Positions 31,196 to 40,046 of a stretch of 64,000 nt of DNA are shown one piece after another. The notes beneath the pieces were generated by a model. It did no database searches. It had not been told where the DNA came from and worked only from the letters and a program-made list of their open reading frames with translations. This DNA is from Pseudomonas sp. SJZ074 (GTDB lineage Bacteria > Pseudomonadota > Gammaproteobacteria > Pseudomonadales > Pseudomonadaceae): the NCBI RefSeq assembly GCF_007828215.1, contig NZ_VIUE01000003.1, positions 310,001 to 374,000 on the forward strand, written 5' to 3'. The position numbers and the translations under genes were made by a program. How positions within the stretch are numbered: the first letter of the stretch is position 1; every line of letters starts with the position of its first letter.

Positions 31196-31891
31196 TTGGC
31201 CGCCAAGAAAAAACCTGCACCCAAACGCGGCGCCAGTCGTTACCAGCCCCCGGCCAAGAAACCGATTCCGGGCTGGTTGTGGATGGCGATCGGCCTGAGC
31301 GTCGGCGCCTTCATCGTGTTTCTGATGAAACTGGAGCCGGGCCAGGGCGATGACGTCAAGCGTGTCAAGCAAGAGCAGCAGAAAGCCACACGCATCGCCG
31401 AGGCCAACAAGACCCCGCCGAGCCCGGCGCAACCGGTGAAGCCGAAATACGACTTCTATACCCTGCTGCCGGAATCGGAAGTCATCGTGCCGCCCGATGC
31501 GGTACCGGAAAAGACCCTGCCGACGCCACAAGTGCCCGCCACGCCGGTCACCCCGGCCGAAGCCGCGAAGATCGACACTGCCCGCGCCCAGGCCGCCCTG
31601 GCTGGGATCACGCCGCCACCGGCGCCACCGGTGCAGAAAGCTGCACCGGTGACGAAGTTCTTCCTGCAGGCCGGCTCGTTCCGCAAGGAAGCCGACGCCG
31701 ATAAGGTCCGGGCGCAGATCATCCTGCAGGGCCAATCCGTGTCGGTGGAGTCCGGAACCGTGAAGGACGAAACCTGGTACAGAGTCATGGTCGGTCCGTT
31801 CAGCAACCGCGAGGAACTGACCAAGGCGCAGAAACAACTGGCCAGCAGCGGCTTCAGCAACCTGTTGTTACAACAACGCCAGAGCCGCTAG
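31196..31891 (+). CDS. FtsN-like SPOR-domain protein
   Basis: Probable septal peptidoglycan-binding division protein. It has 231 residues from a TTG start: a basic N-terminus (AAKKKPAPKRG), one membrane segment (about residues 26-43), a charged and Pro-rich periplasmic linker, and a C-terminal SPOR domain (about 155-228). It begins one base after the argS stop, so translation is probably coupled. Position between argS and hslV matches the gene usually annotated ftsN in Pseudomonas, but function is inferred. Confidence 0.85.
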   Translation: MAAKKKPAPKRGASRYQPPAKKPIPGWLWMAIGLSVGAFIVFLMKLEPGQGDDVKRVKQEQQKATRIAEANKTPPSPAQPVKPKYDFYTLLPESEVIVPPDAVPEKTLPTPQVPATPVTPAEAAKIDTARAQAALAGITPPPAPPVQKAAPVTKFFLQAGSFRKEADADKVRAQIILQGQSVSVESGTVKDETWYRVMVGPFSNREELTKAQKQLASSGFSNLLLQQRQSR

Positions 31892-31897
31892 TGGCTT

Positions 31898-32005
31898 ACT
31901 GATCGTTCCCACGCTCCGCGTGGGAACGCCTCAGGGGACGCTCCGCGTCCAGTGACGCGGAGCGTCACGGGCTGCATGCCCACGCGGAGCGTGGGAACGA
32001 TCAGT
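31898..32005. repeat. Nested four-hairpin palindromic repeat between the SPOR gene and hslV
   Basis: The whole 108-bp unit is bounded by perfect ends (ACTGATCG / CGATCAGT). Inside are four hairpins: two with CTCCG loops (stems GTTCCCACG and GGACG) and two with CGGAG loops (stems GTGACG and CCCACG). It is different from the REP family seen elsewhere in the window. Confidence 0.88.
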
Positions 32006-32046
32006 ACAAACGGCCAGATGCCGCTCGTCCCCTACCCCACCCCACA

Positions 32047-32074
32047 GTTGAAAAACCCCACGCCACCCCCATAT
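32047..32074 (+). promoter_or_regulatory. Sigma32-type heat-shock promoter for hslVU
   Basis: GTTGAAA, 13 bases, then CCCCATAT, about 48 bases before the hslV start. This closely follows the RpoH consensus (CTTGAAA, 13-15 bases, CCCCATNT) and fits the known heat-shock control of hslVU. Confidence 0.75.
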
Positions 32075-32121
32075 GAGTTTTCATCCGGGCATTTTCGCCC
32101 CGCTGCGTGGAGACTCTTCCC

Positions 32122-32652
32122 TTGACCACCATCGTTTCAGTCCGCCGTCACGGCAAAGTCGTCATGGGCGGTGACGGCCAGGTTTCACTGGGCAATACCG
32201 TGATGAAAGGCAATGCGAAGAAAGTCCGCCGCCTATATCACGGCCAGGTCATCGCCGGCTTCGCCGGGGCCACTGCCGACGCGTTTACCCTGTTCGAACG
32301 TTTCGAAGGTCAGCTGGAAAAACACCAGGGCCATCTGATCCGTGCCGCCGTGGAACTGGCCAAGGAATGGCGCACCGACCGCTCCCTCAGCCGCCTCGAA
32401 GCCATGCTCGCGGTCGCCAACAAGGACGCCTCGCTGATCATCACTGGCAACGGTGATGTGGTCGAGCCCGAAGATGGCCTGATCGCCATGGGGTCCGGGG
32501 GCGCCTACGCCCAAGCCGCCGCCAGTGCCCTGCTGAAAAAGACCGAGCTGTCGGCCCGCGAAATCGTCGAGACCGCCCTGGGCATCGCCGCCGATATCTG
32601 CGTCTTCACCAACCACACCCAAACCATTGAGGAGCAGGATCTCGCGGAATGA
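32122..32652 (+). CDS. hslV: ATP-dependent protease peptidase subunit HslV
   Basis: Proteasome-like N-terminal threonine protease that degrades proteins unfolded by HslU. The TTG start is chosen because removal of Met exposes TTIVSVRR, the catalytic Thr1 of the family, and a GGAG ribosome site lies 9 bases upstream. It has 176 residues. It is followed by hslU after 44 bases and preceded by a sigma32-like promoter. Confidence 0.97.
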   Translation: MTTIVSVRRHGKVVMGGDGQVSLGNTVMKGNAKKVRRLYHGQVIAGFAGATADAFTLFERFEGQLEKHQGHLIRAAVELAKEWRTDRSLSRLEAMLAVANKDASLIITGNGDVVEPEDGLIAMGSGGAYAQAAASALLKKTELSAREIVETALGIAADICVFTNHTQTIEEQDLAE

Positions 32653-32696
32653 AGCCCGTACCCCGGCTCATTCTTGCTTGAGGACCGCCAATTACT

Positions 32697-34034
32697 ATGT
32701 CCATGACTCCCCGCGAAATCGTCCACGAACTCAACCGCCACATTATCGGCCAGGACGATGCCAAGCGCGCCGTCGCCATCGCCCTGCGTAACCGCTGGCG
32801 GCGGATGCAGCTGCCCGAAGAGCTGCGCGTCGAAGTGACCCCCAAGAACATCCTGATGATCGGCCCGACCGGTGTCGGTAAAACCGAGATCGCCCGTCGC
32901 CTGGCGAAACTCGCCAACGCACCGTTCATCAAGGTCGAGGCCACCAAGTTCACCGAAGTCGGCTATGTCGGCCGTGACGTCGAGTCGATCATCCGCGACC
33001 TGGCCGACGCGGCCATCAAGCTGCTGCGCGAACAGGAAATCACCAAGGTCCGCCACCGCGCCGAAGACGCGGCCGAAGAACGCATCCTCGATGCCCTGTT
33101 GCCACCGGCGCGCATGGGCTTCAATGCCGATTCCGCCGCGACCCAGGACTCCAACACCCGCCAGCTGTTCCGCAAACGCCTGCGCGAAGGCCAGTTGGAC
33201 GACAAGGAAATCGAGATCGAGGTGGCCGAAATGGCCGGTGTCGATATTTCCGCGCCGCCAGGCATGGAAGAGATGACCAACCAGCTGCAGAACCTGTTCG
33301 CCAACATGGGCAAGGGCAAGAAGAAAAGCCGCAAGCTCAAGGTCAAGGAAGCGCTGAAACTGGTGCGTGATGAAGAAGCCAGCCGTCTGGTCAACGAGGA
33401 AGAATTGAAGGCCAAGGCCCTGGAAGCCGTCGAACAGCACGGCATCGTGTTCATCGACGAAATCGACAAGGTTGCCAAGCGCGGTAATGTCGGCGGTGCC
33501 GACGTCTCCCGTGAGGGCGTGCAACGGGACCTGCTGCCACTGATCGAAGGTTGCACGGTCAACACCAAGCTGGGCATGGTCAAAACCGACCACATCCTGT
33601 TCATCGCCTCCGGTGCGTTCCACCTGAGCAAGCCCAGTGATCTGGTGCCGGAACTGCAAGGTCGCCTGCCGATCCGTGTGGAGCTCAAGGCACTGTCGCC
33701 GGAAGACTTCGAACGCATCCTGAGCGAGCCCCATGCCTCCCTGACCGAACAATACTGCGCGCTGCTCAAGACCGAAGGCCTGAACATCGAGTTCACGCCC
33801 GAAGGCATCAAGCGCCTGGCGCAGATCGCCTGGCAGGTCAATGAGAAGACCGAGAACATCGGTGCTCGCCGCCTGCACACGCTGCTTGAGCGCCTGCTCG
33901 AAGAAGTGTCGTTCAGCGCCGGCGACCTGGCGAGCAAACACGACGAAGCGCCGATCCTCATCGACGCCGAGTACGTCAACAGCCACCTGGGTGAATTGGC
34001 GCAGAACGAAGATCTGTCGCGGTATATCCTCTGA
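32697..34034 (+). CDS. hslU: HslU unfoldase ATPase
   Basis: AAA+ unfoldase forming the HslUV (ClpYQ) complex. It has 445 residues. Walker [16 protein letters not shown] lies near residues 57-71, the GYVGRDVES pore-loop motif near 90-98 and Walker [10 protein letters not shown] near 250-258, with the I domain between (about 110-240). The C-terminus ends DLSRYIL, the tail that inserts into HslV. A second ATG two codons in is an alternative start. Confidence 0.98.
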   Translation: MSMTPREIVHELNRHIIGQDDAKRAVAIALRNRWRRMQLPEELRVEVTPKNILMIGPTGVGKTEIARRLAKLANAPFIKVEATKFTEVGYVGRDVESIIRDLADAAIKLLREQEITKVRHRAEDAAEERILDALLPPARMGFNADSAATQDSNTRQLFRKRLREGQLDDKEIEIEVAEMAGVDISAPPGMEEMTNQLQNLFANMGKGKKKSRKLKVKEALKLVRDEEASRLVNEEELKAKALEAVEQHGIVFIDEIDKVAKRGNVGGADVSREGVQRDLLPLIEGCTVNTKLGMVKTDHILFIASGAFHLSKPSDLVPELQGRLPIRVELKALSPEDFERILSEPHASLTEQYCALLKTEGLNIEFTPEGIKRLAQIAWQVNEKTENIGARRLHTLLERLLEEVSFSAGDLASKHDEAPILIDAEYVNSHLGELAQNEDLSRYIL

Positions 34035-34110
34035 AGCTGTGAGCCTCGAGCTGCAAGCTGCAAGTCGGTTAGCTCCCGCTTGTAGCTTGTAGCTTGTAGC
34101 TTTAAGCTGC
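34035..34110. repeat. CTTGCAGC-type imperfect palindromic repeat (copy 4)
   Basis: GAGCTGCAAGCTGCAAG is followed by repeated TGTAGCTTGTAGCTT units between hslU and the DUF971 gene; same family as copies 1-3. Confidence 0.7.
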
Positions 34111-34114
34111 TTTC

Positions 34115-34492
34115 ATGACCAAACTCCCCAGCGCCATCAACCTGCACAAAGCCTCGAAGACCCTGACGCTGAAATACGCGCCGGACGAGGAGTACCACCT
34201 GCCCGCTGAATTCCTGCGGGTGCATTCGCCTTCCGCCGAGGTCCAGGGCCACGGCAAGCCCATCCTGCAGTACGGCAAGCTCAACGTCGGTTTGTCCAAG
34301 ATCGAACCCGCCGGCCAGTACGCACTGAAACTGACCTTCGACGACGGTCATGACAGTGGCCTGTTCACCTGGGAGTACCTGTACCAGTTGGCCGTGCGCC
34401 AGGACGAACTGTGGAACGATTATCTTGCCGAGCTCAAGGCCGCCGGAAAAACCCGCGACCCCAGTGAGTCCGTCGTCAAGCTGATGCTCTAG
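34115..34492 (+). CDS. DUF971 domain protein (gamma-butyrobetaine hydroxylase N-domain-like)
   Basis: Small soluble protein of 125 residues. It carries the DUF971 pattern with CxxH-free form: PAEFLRVHSPSAE (about 29-41), a GKLNVGLSKIEPAGQYAL segment (about 51-68) and a terminal WEYLYQLA motif (about 85-92). The fold is that of the N-terminal domain of gamma-butyrobetaine hydroxylase. Its place between hslVU and the pha operon is common in Pseudomonas. Function is unknown. Confidence 0.8.
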   Translation: MTKLPSAINLHKASKTLTLKYAPDEEYHLPAEFLRVHSPSAEVQGHGKPILQYGKLNVGLSKIEPAGQYALKLTFDDGHDSGLFTWEYLYQLAVRQDELWNDYLAELKAAGKTRDPSESVVKLML

Positions 34493-34609
34493 CTCAAGGG
34501 TTGGCGCGTTAGGGCGAACTTTCTAGATTCATCTGCTTGAATGTCCGCCCGGCAAGGTCAATGACTGGCCTGCTTGCGAAAAAAATTAAACTCGGGTAAC
34601 CAATGGAGC

Positions 34610-34625
34610 TGGCAAGTTCCCTGCA
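34610..34625 (+). promoter_or_regulatory. Sigma54-like -24/-12 element upstream of phaC1
   Basis: TGGCAAGTTCCCTGCA agrees with the RpoN consensus TGGCACR-N4-TTGCW at 10 of 12 defined positions, including both invariant GG and GC. It lies about 140 bases before phaC1. A related 16-mer lacking the GG follows 24 bases downstream (34634-34649). Confidence 0.55.
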
Positions 34626-34766
34626 AAGGAACCTGCGAGTTCCCTTGCACATGTTTCCTCATTGGCCACGATGCGGAATTAACGGTCACCCGAGCAGCGT
34701 ACCTGGTATTGGCTGTGTGGCGTCATGGCACGGCCCCGGTACTCGTCTGACAATGGAGCGTCGTAG

Positions 34767-36446
34767 ATGAGCAACAAGAACAACGATGACCTGAAGTACC
34801 AGGCCTCGGAAAATACCCTGGGGTTGAATCCTGTCGTCGGCTTGCGCAGAAAAGACCTGCTGGCCTCTGCTCGCATGGTGCTGACCCAGACCCTCAAGCA
34901 ACCGCTGCACAGTGCCAGGCATGTGGCCCATTTCGGTGCCGAACTCAAGAACGTCCTGTTTGGCAAGTCCGCGCTGCAACCCGCCGCCGATGACCGCCGC
35001 TTCAACGATCCGGCGTGGAGCCAGAACCCGCTCTACAAGCGCTACATGCAGACCTACCTGGCCTGGCGCAAGGAACTGCACGCCTGGATCGATGACAGCA
35101 ATCTGCCTCCCCAGGACATCAGCCGTGGGCATTTCGTGATCAACCTGATGACCGAGGCCATGTCACCGACCAACTCGGCGGCCAACCCGGCGGCGGTCAA
35201 ACGCTTCTTCGAAACCGGCGGCAAAAGCCTGCTGGACGGCCTGTCCCACCTGGCCAAGGACCTGGTACACAACGGCGGAATGCCGAGCCAGGTGGATATG
35301 GGCGCGTTCGAAGTCGGCAAGAGCCTGGGCGTGACCGAAGGCGCCGTGGTGTTTCGCAACGATGTGCTGGAGCTGATCCAGTACCGCCCCATCACCGAGC
35401 AGGTCCATGAACGGCCGCTGCTGGTGGTCCCGCCGCAGATCAACAAGTTCTACGTATTCGACCTGAGCCCGGACAAGAGCCTGGCGCGCTTCTGCCTGCG
35501 CAGCAATGTGCAGACCTTCATCATCAGCTGGCGCAATCCCACCAAGGAGCAACGCGAATGGGGCCTGTCGACCTACATCGAGGCGCTCAAGGAAGCGGTG
35601 GACGTGGTCACGGCCATCACCGGCAGCAAGGACGTGAACATGCTGGGGGCCTGCTCGGGTGGCATCACCTGCACCGCGCTGCTGGGCCATTACGCCGCGC
35701 TCGGCGAGAAGAAAGTCAATGCCCTGACCCTGTTGGTAAGCGTGCTCGACACTACCCTGGACACCGATGTTGCGCTGTTCGTCGACGAGCAGACCCTCGA
35801 AGCCGCCAAGCGTCATTCCTACCAGGCGGGTGTGCTCGAAGGCCGCGACATGGCGAAGGTCTTCGCCTGGATGCGCCCCAACGACCTGATCTGGAACTAT
35901 TGGGTCAACAACTACCTGCTGGGCAACGAGCCACCGGTATTCGACATCCTCTTCTGGAACAACGACACCACGAGGCTTCCGGCGGCGTTCCACGGCGATC
36001 TCATCGAAATGTTCAAGACCAACCCGTTGACGCGGCCCAATGCACTGGAAGTGTGCGGCACACCGATCGATCTCAAGCAGGTCACCGCCGACATCTTTGC
36101 CCTCGCGGGCACCAACGATCACATCACGCCGTGGAAGTCCTGCTACAAGTCGGCGCAACTGTTCGGCGGCAAAGTGGATTTCGTGCTATCGAGCAGCGGT
36201 CATATCCAGAGCATCCTCAACCCGCCGGGCAACCCCAAGTCGCGCTACATGACCAGTGAAGACATGCCCGCCAAGGCCGAGGACTGGCAGGAAAACTCAA
36301 CCAAGCACACCGACTCCTGGTGGCTGCACTGGCAAGCCTGGCAGGCCGAGCGCTCGGGCAAACTGAAAAAGGCGCCTACCGTGCTGGGCAACAAGACCTA
36401 CGTGGCAGGTGAAGCGGCGCCCGGTACTTACGTGCATGAACGATAG
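34767..36446 (+). CDS. phaC1: Class II PHA synthase PhaC1
   Basis: Polymerises medium-chain (R)-3-hydroxyacyl-CoA into polyhydroxyalkanoate at the granule surface. It has 559 residues in the class II size range. The lipase-like box GACSGG holds the catalytic Cys296; the expected Asp and His partners lie in AGTNDHITPW and SSGHIQS toward the C-terminus. It is the first gene of phaC1-phaZ-phaC2-phaD. A 274-base upstream gap carries a sigma54-like site. Confidence 0.98.
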   Translation: MSNKNNDDLKYQASENTLGLNPVVGLRRKDLLASARMVLTQTLKQPLHSARHVAHFGAELKNVLFGKSALQPAADDRRFNDPAWSQNPLYKRYMQTYLAWRKELHAWIDDSNLPPQDISRGHFVINLMTEAMSPTNSAANPAAVKRFFETGGKSLLDGLSHLAKDLVHNGGMPSQVDMGAFEVGKSLGVTEGAVVFRNDVLELIQYRPITEQVHERPLLVVPPQINKFYVFDLSPDKSLARFCLRSNVQTFIISWRNPTKEQREWGLSTYIEALKEAVDVVTAITGSKDVNMLGACSGGITCTALLGHYAALGEKKVNALTLLVSVLDTTLDTDVALFVDEQTLEAAKRHSYQAGVLEGRDMAKVFAWMRPNDLIWNYWVNNYLLGNEPPVFDILFWNNDTTRLPAAFHGDLIEMFKTNPLTRPNALEVCGTPIDLKQVTADIFALAGTNDHITPWKSCYKSAQLFGGKVDFVLSSSGHIQSILNPPGNPKSRYMTSEDMPAKAEDWQENSTKHTDSWWLHWQAWQAERSGKLKKAPTVLGNKTYVAGEAAPGTYVHER

Positions 36447-36531
36447 CTGCAAGTTGCAAGCCCCAAGCTGCAAGCGGCCTGATCTGCCGCCTGTAGCTTG
36501 CAGCTTGCAGCTCATAACTTGTCGCTCCCTC
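36445..36531. repeat. CTTGCAGC-type imperfect palindromic repeat (copy 5)
   Basis: AGCTGCAAGTTGCAAG and TAGCTTGCAGCTTGCAGCT form an inverted pair inside the pha operon between phaC1 and phaZ. It could modulate relative phaZ expression through mRNA structure. Confidence 0.7.
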
Positions 36532-36549
36532 TCTCTTAGGGCTTGAAGC

Positions 36550-37407
36550 ATGCCGCAACCGTACATCTTCCGTACCGTCGATCTGGATGGCCAGACCTTG
36601 CGCACCGCGGTACGCCCAGGCAAGCCTCACTTGACGCCCTTGCTGATTTTCAACGGCATCGGCGCCAACCTGGAGCTGGTGTTCCCGTTCATCGAGGCCC
36701 TGGACCCGGACCTGGAAGTCATCGCCTTCGACGTGCCCGGCGTCGGCGGTTCATCGACACCCAGCCGTCCCTATCGCTTTCCCGGCCTGGCAAAGCTTGC
36801 CGCGCGCATGCTCGATTACCTCGACTACGGGCAGGTCAGCGTGGTCGGTGTGTCTTGGGGCGGTGCCCTGGCCCAGCAGTTCGCCCACGATTACCCGGAG
36901 CGCTGCAAGAAGCTGATATTGGCGGCCACGGCCGCCGGAGCGGTGATGGTGCCGGGCAAGCCGAAAGTCCTGTGGATGATGGCCAGCCCCCGGCGCTACG
37001 TGCAGCCCTCCCATGTGCTGCGCATCGCGCCGCTGATCTATGGCGGCTCGTTCCGCCGCGACCCGAGCCTGGCGACGAGCCATGCGGCCCGGGTCCGCTC
37101 GGCGGGCAAGCTCGGGTATTACTGGCAACTGTTTGCCGGCCTGGGCTGGACCAGTATCCACTGGCTGCACAAGATCCATCAGCCGACCCTGATCCTGGCC
37201 GGCGACGACGATCCGCTGATTCCATTGATCAACATGCGCATGCTGGCCTGGCGCATTCCCAACTCCCAGTTGCACATCATTGATGACGGCCACCTCTTCC
37301 TGATCACCAGGGCCGAGGCCGTGGCGCCCATCATCATGAAATTCCTGGAAGAGGAACGTCAGCGTGCGGTCATGCATCCGCGCCCTACGCCGCAGGGTAG
37401 CGGCTGA
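36550..37407 (+). CDS. phaZ: Intracellular medium-chain PHA depolymerase PhaZ
   Basis: Alpha/beta hydrolase that mobilises stored PHA. It has 285 residues. The nucleophile elbow GVSWGG places the catalytic Ser at residue 102; an Asp in LAGDDDPLIP (around 221) and a His in DDGHLF (around 248) complete the triad. It lies between the two synthase genes, so polymer synthesis and turnover are transcribed together. Confidence 0.97.
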   Translation: MPQPYIFRTVDLDGQTLRTAVRPGKPHLTPLLIFNGIGANLELVFPFIEALDPDLEVIAFDVPGVGGSSTPSRPYRFPGLAKLAARMLDYLDYGQVSVVGVSWGGALAQQFAHDYPERCKKLILAATAAGAVMVPGKPKVLWMMASPRRYVQPSHVLRIAPLIYGGSFRRDPSLATSHAARVRSAGKLGYYWQLFAGLGWTSIHWLHKIHQPTLILAGDDDPLIPLINMRMLAWRIPNSQLHIIDDGHLFLITRAEAVAPIIMKFLEEERQRAVMHPRPTPQGSG

Positions 37408-37516
37408 CAGCTTCATCGCGCCTGGCAGGAAGCCGGAACGCGCAACTTCCGAAACAGCGACTATGTTGTCTGGTTCGGTGTGTTTGTTTTTAGCCTGATG
37501 ATGAAGGAGTTGACTC

Positions 37517-39199
37517 ATGCGCGACAAACCGGTGAAGGGTTCCACGCCCGCCCCTGCCAGCTTCATCAGTGTGCAAAGTGCGGTCACCGGCCTGCGCGGC
37601 AAGGACCTGTTGTCCACCTTGCGCGACGTTGCCGCCTACGGTTTGCGCAATCCGGTGAACAGTGCCCGCCACGCGTTGAAGTTTGGCGGCCAATTGGGCC
37701 GTGTGCTGCTGGGGGAAACCCTGCACCCGACCAATCCCAAGGATAAGCGCTTCGCCGATCCCACCTGGGAGCTCAACCCCTTCTACCGTCGCGGCCTGCA
37801 GGCCTACCTGGCCTGGCAGAAACAGGTCAGGAGCTGGATCGACGATTGCGACATGACCCCTGATGATCATGCACGCGCGCACTTCGCCTTCTCCTTGCTC
37901 AACGACGCCATGGCGCCCTCGAACACCTTGCTCAACCCGCTGGCGGTCAAGGAGTTCTTCAACTCCGGCGGCACCAGCCTGATCCGCGGCATCAGTCACC
38001 TGGTCGACGACCTGCTGCACAACGATGGAATGCCGCGGCAGATCACGCCCCATGCCTTCGAGGTCGGCAAGACCCTGGCAATCACGCCCGGTGCGGTGGT
38101 GTTCCGCAATGAACTGCTGGAGCTGATCCAATACCGCCCCATGAGCGAAAAACAATACGCCAAGCCGTTGCTGATCGTGCCGCCGCAGATCAACAAGTTC
38201 TACGTTTTCGACCTGACCCCTTCCAACAGCGTCGTCCAATACGCCCTGAAGAATGGCCTGCAGGTGTTCATCATCAGTTGGCGCAACCCGGACGTGCGCC
38301 ACCGCGAATGGGGCCTGTCCAGCTACGTGGAGGCCACCGAAGAAGCCATGAACGTCTGCCGGGCGATCACCGGCGCCCGCGAGGTCAACCTGATGGGCGC
38401 CTGTGCCGGCGGCACGACCATCGCTGCCCTGCAGGGCCATCTGCAAGCCAAACGCCAACTGCGCCGGGTCGCCAGCGCTACGTACCTGGTGAGCCTGCTG
38501 GACTGCGAGATCGACAGCGCGGCCACCCTGTTCCTCGACGAGCAGGCCCTCGAAGCCGCCAAGCGCCGGTCCTACCAGAAAGGCATCCTCGATGGCCGTG
38601 ACATGGCCCGGGTATTCGCCTGGATGCGGCCCAACGACCTGGTGTGGAACTACTTCATCAATAACTACCTGCTGGGCAAGGAGCCGCCAGCCTTTGACAT
38701 CCTCTACTGGAACAACGACTCCACCCGACTGCCGGCGGCCTATCACGGCGAGCTGCTGGATCTCTTCAAGCACAACCCACTGACCCGCCCCGGGGCGCTG
38801 GAAGTGTGCGGCACGCCGATCGACCTGCAGAAGGTGACGGTGGACAGCTTCAGCGTGGCCGGTATAAACGACCACATCACCCCGTGGGACGCGGTGTATC
38901 GTTCGACGCTGCTATTAGGAGGTGAGCGACGCTTCGTGCTCTCCAACAGCGGCCATATCCAGAGCATCATCAACCCACCGGGCAACCCCAAGGCCAATTA
39001 CGTCGAGAACCCGCAACTGAGCGGCGACCCACGGGCCTGGTACTACGACGGCAAGCATGTCGATGGCAGCTGGTGGCCTCAGTGGCTGGACTGGATTCAG
39101 GCGCGCTCCGGTACCCGACGTGAAACCCAGATGGCCCTGGGCAATGCCAAATACCCACCGCTGGAGGCCGCGCCCGGAACCTATGTACGCGTGCGCTGA
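37517..39199 (+). CDS. phaC2: Class II PHA synthase PhaC2
   Basis: Second medium-chain PHA synthase. It has 560 residues, aligning end to end with PhaC1. The catalytic Cys296 sits in GACAGG; the Asp and His partners are in AGINDHITPW and NSGHIQS. A strong AAGGAG ribosome site precedes the ATG. It probably arose by an ancient duplication of phaC1 around phaZ, the usual arrangement in Pseudomonas. Confidence 0.98.
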   Translation: MRDKPVKGSTPAPASFISVQSAVTGLRGKDLLSTLRDVAAYGLRNPVNSARHALKFGGQLGRVLLGETLHPTNPKDKRFADPTWELNPFYRRGLQAYLAWQKQVRSWIDDCDMTPDDHARAHFAFSLLNDAMAPSNTLLNPLAVKEFFNSGGTSLIRGISHLVDDLLHNDGMPRQITPHAFEVGKTLAITPGAVVFRNELLELIQYRPMSEKQYAKPLLIVPPQINKFYVFDLTPSNSVVQYALKNGLQVFIISWRNPDVRHREWGLSSYVEATEEAMNVCRAITGAREVNLMGACAGGTTIAALQGHLQAKRQLRRVASATYLVSLLDCEIDSAATLFLDEQALEAAKRRSYQKGILDGRDMARVFAWMRPNDLVWNYFINNYLLGKEPPAFDILYWNNDSTRLPAAYHGELLDLFKHNPLTRPGALEVCGTPIDLQKVTVDSFSVAGINDHITPWDAVYRSTLLLGGERRFVLSNSGHIQSIINPPGNPKANYVENPQLSGDPRAWYYDGKHVDGSWWPQWLDWIQARSGTRRETQMALGNAKYPPLEAAPGTYVRVR

Positions 39200-39259
39200 A
39201 GCGCTCACTCCACGGTCGAGCCCTCGGCCGTGGCACGACTCCATCATTAAGACAACCGG

Positions 39260-39880
39260 ATGAAAACCCGCGACCGCATCCTTGAATGCGCCCTGCATCT
39301 GTTCAATGAAAAGGGCGAACCGAACGTCTCTACCCTGGAGATTGCCAATGAAATGGGCATCAGCCCCGGCAATCTCTATTACCACTTCCATGGCAAGGAA
39401 CCCCTTGTCCTTGGGCTGTTCGAGCGCTTCCAGGCAGAATTGTCACCGCTGCTGGATCCCCCCGCCGACGCACAACTGGCACCGGAAGATTACTGGCTGT
39501 TCCTGCACCTGATTGTCGAACGCCTGGCCCAGTACCGGTTCCTGTTCCAGGACCTGTCGAACCTGGCCGGGCGCCTACCGAAACTGGCCAAGGGTATCCG
39601 CCAGTTGCTCAATGCCCTGAAGCGGACCCTGGCGTCCCTGCTGGCGCAACTCAAATCCCAGGGATTCCTGGTCAGCGGTACCCAGGCCTTGGGGCAATTG
39701 GTGGAACAGATCACCCTGACGTTGCTGTTCTCGCTGGACTACCAGCGGATCCTTGATCGCGAAGGGGAGGGCCGGCTGGTGGTCTATCAGATCATGATGC
39801 TGGTGGCCCCGCATCTGCTGCCGGCGGCCAAGGTAGCGACCGAACGATTGGCGTTGCGGTATCTGGAAGACCACGAATAA
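39260..39880 (+). CDS. phaD: TetR-family PHA regulator PhaD
   Basis: TetR-type regulator known to activate pha genes in related species. It has 206 residues. The N-terminal helix-turn-helix spans about 5-50 (NVSTLEIANEMGISPGNLYYHF), followed by an all-helical ligand-binding region. It is the last gene of the phaC1ZC2D row and converges on phaF; a REPIN and terminator separate them. Confidence 0.95.
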   Translation: MKTRDRILECALHLFNEKGEPNVSTLEIANEMGISPGNLYYHFHGKEPLVLGLFERFQAELSPLLDPPADAQLAPEDYWLFLHLIVERLAQYRFLFQDLSNLAGRLPKLAKGIRQLLNALKRTLASLLAQLKSQGFLVSGTQALGQLVEQITLTLLFSLDYQRILDREGEGRLVVYQIMMLVAPHLLPAAKVATERLALRYLEDHE

Positions 39881-39885
39881 CAAAC

Positions 39886-39974
39886 TGTGGGAGCGGGCTT
39901 GCTCGCGAAAGCGATATCTCAGCCGACATCATAGTGACTGGAACACCGCCTTCGCGAGCAAGCCCGCTCCCACA
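39886..39974. repeat. REPIN between phaD and phaF
   Basis: Inward-facing pair of GTGGGAGCGGGCTTGCTCGC and its reverse complement, about 45 bases apart, in the convergent phaD-phaF gap. Confidence 0.92.
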
Positions 39975-39993
39975 AGGGTCTTTTGCTACCCAT

Positions 39994-40030
39994 CAAAAAA
40001 CGCCCGACCTTTGCAGGCCGGGCGTTTTCT
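39994..40030. terminator. Intrinsic terminator between phaD and phaF
   Basis: Stem CGCCCGACCT / AGGCCGGGCG (one mismatch), flanked by six A on one side and TTTTCTT on the other, so it can act for both convergent operons and is strongest for phaIF. Confidence 0.9.
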
Positions 40031-40046
40031 TGTGTGCCCTGAAAAA

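Noticed and set aside
32505-33986. 493-codon open frame opposite hslU
   Set aside because: Antisense shadow of a clearly conserved gene, with composition typical of reversed Pseudomonas codons. The same applies to long frames opposite hemE, gltD, opgH, phaC1, phaC2, argS and the chemoreceptor genes.
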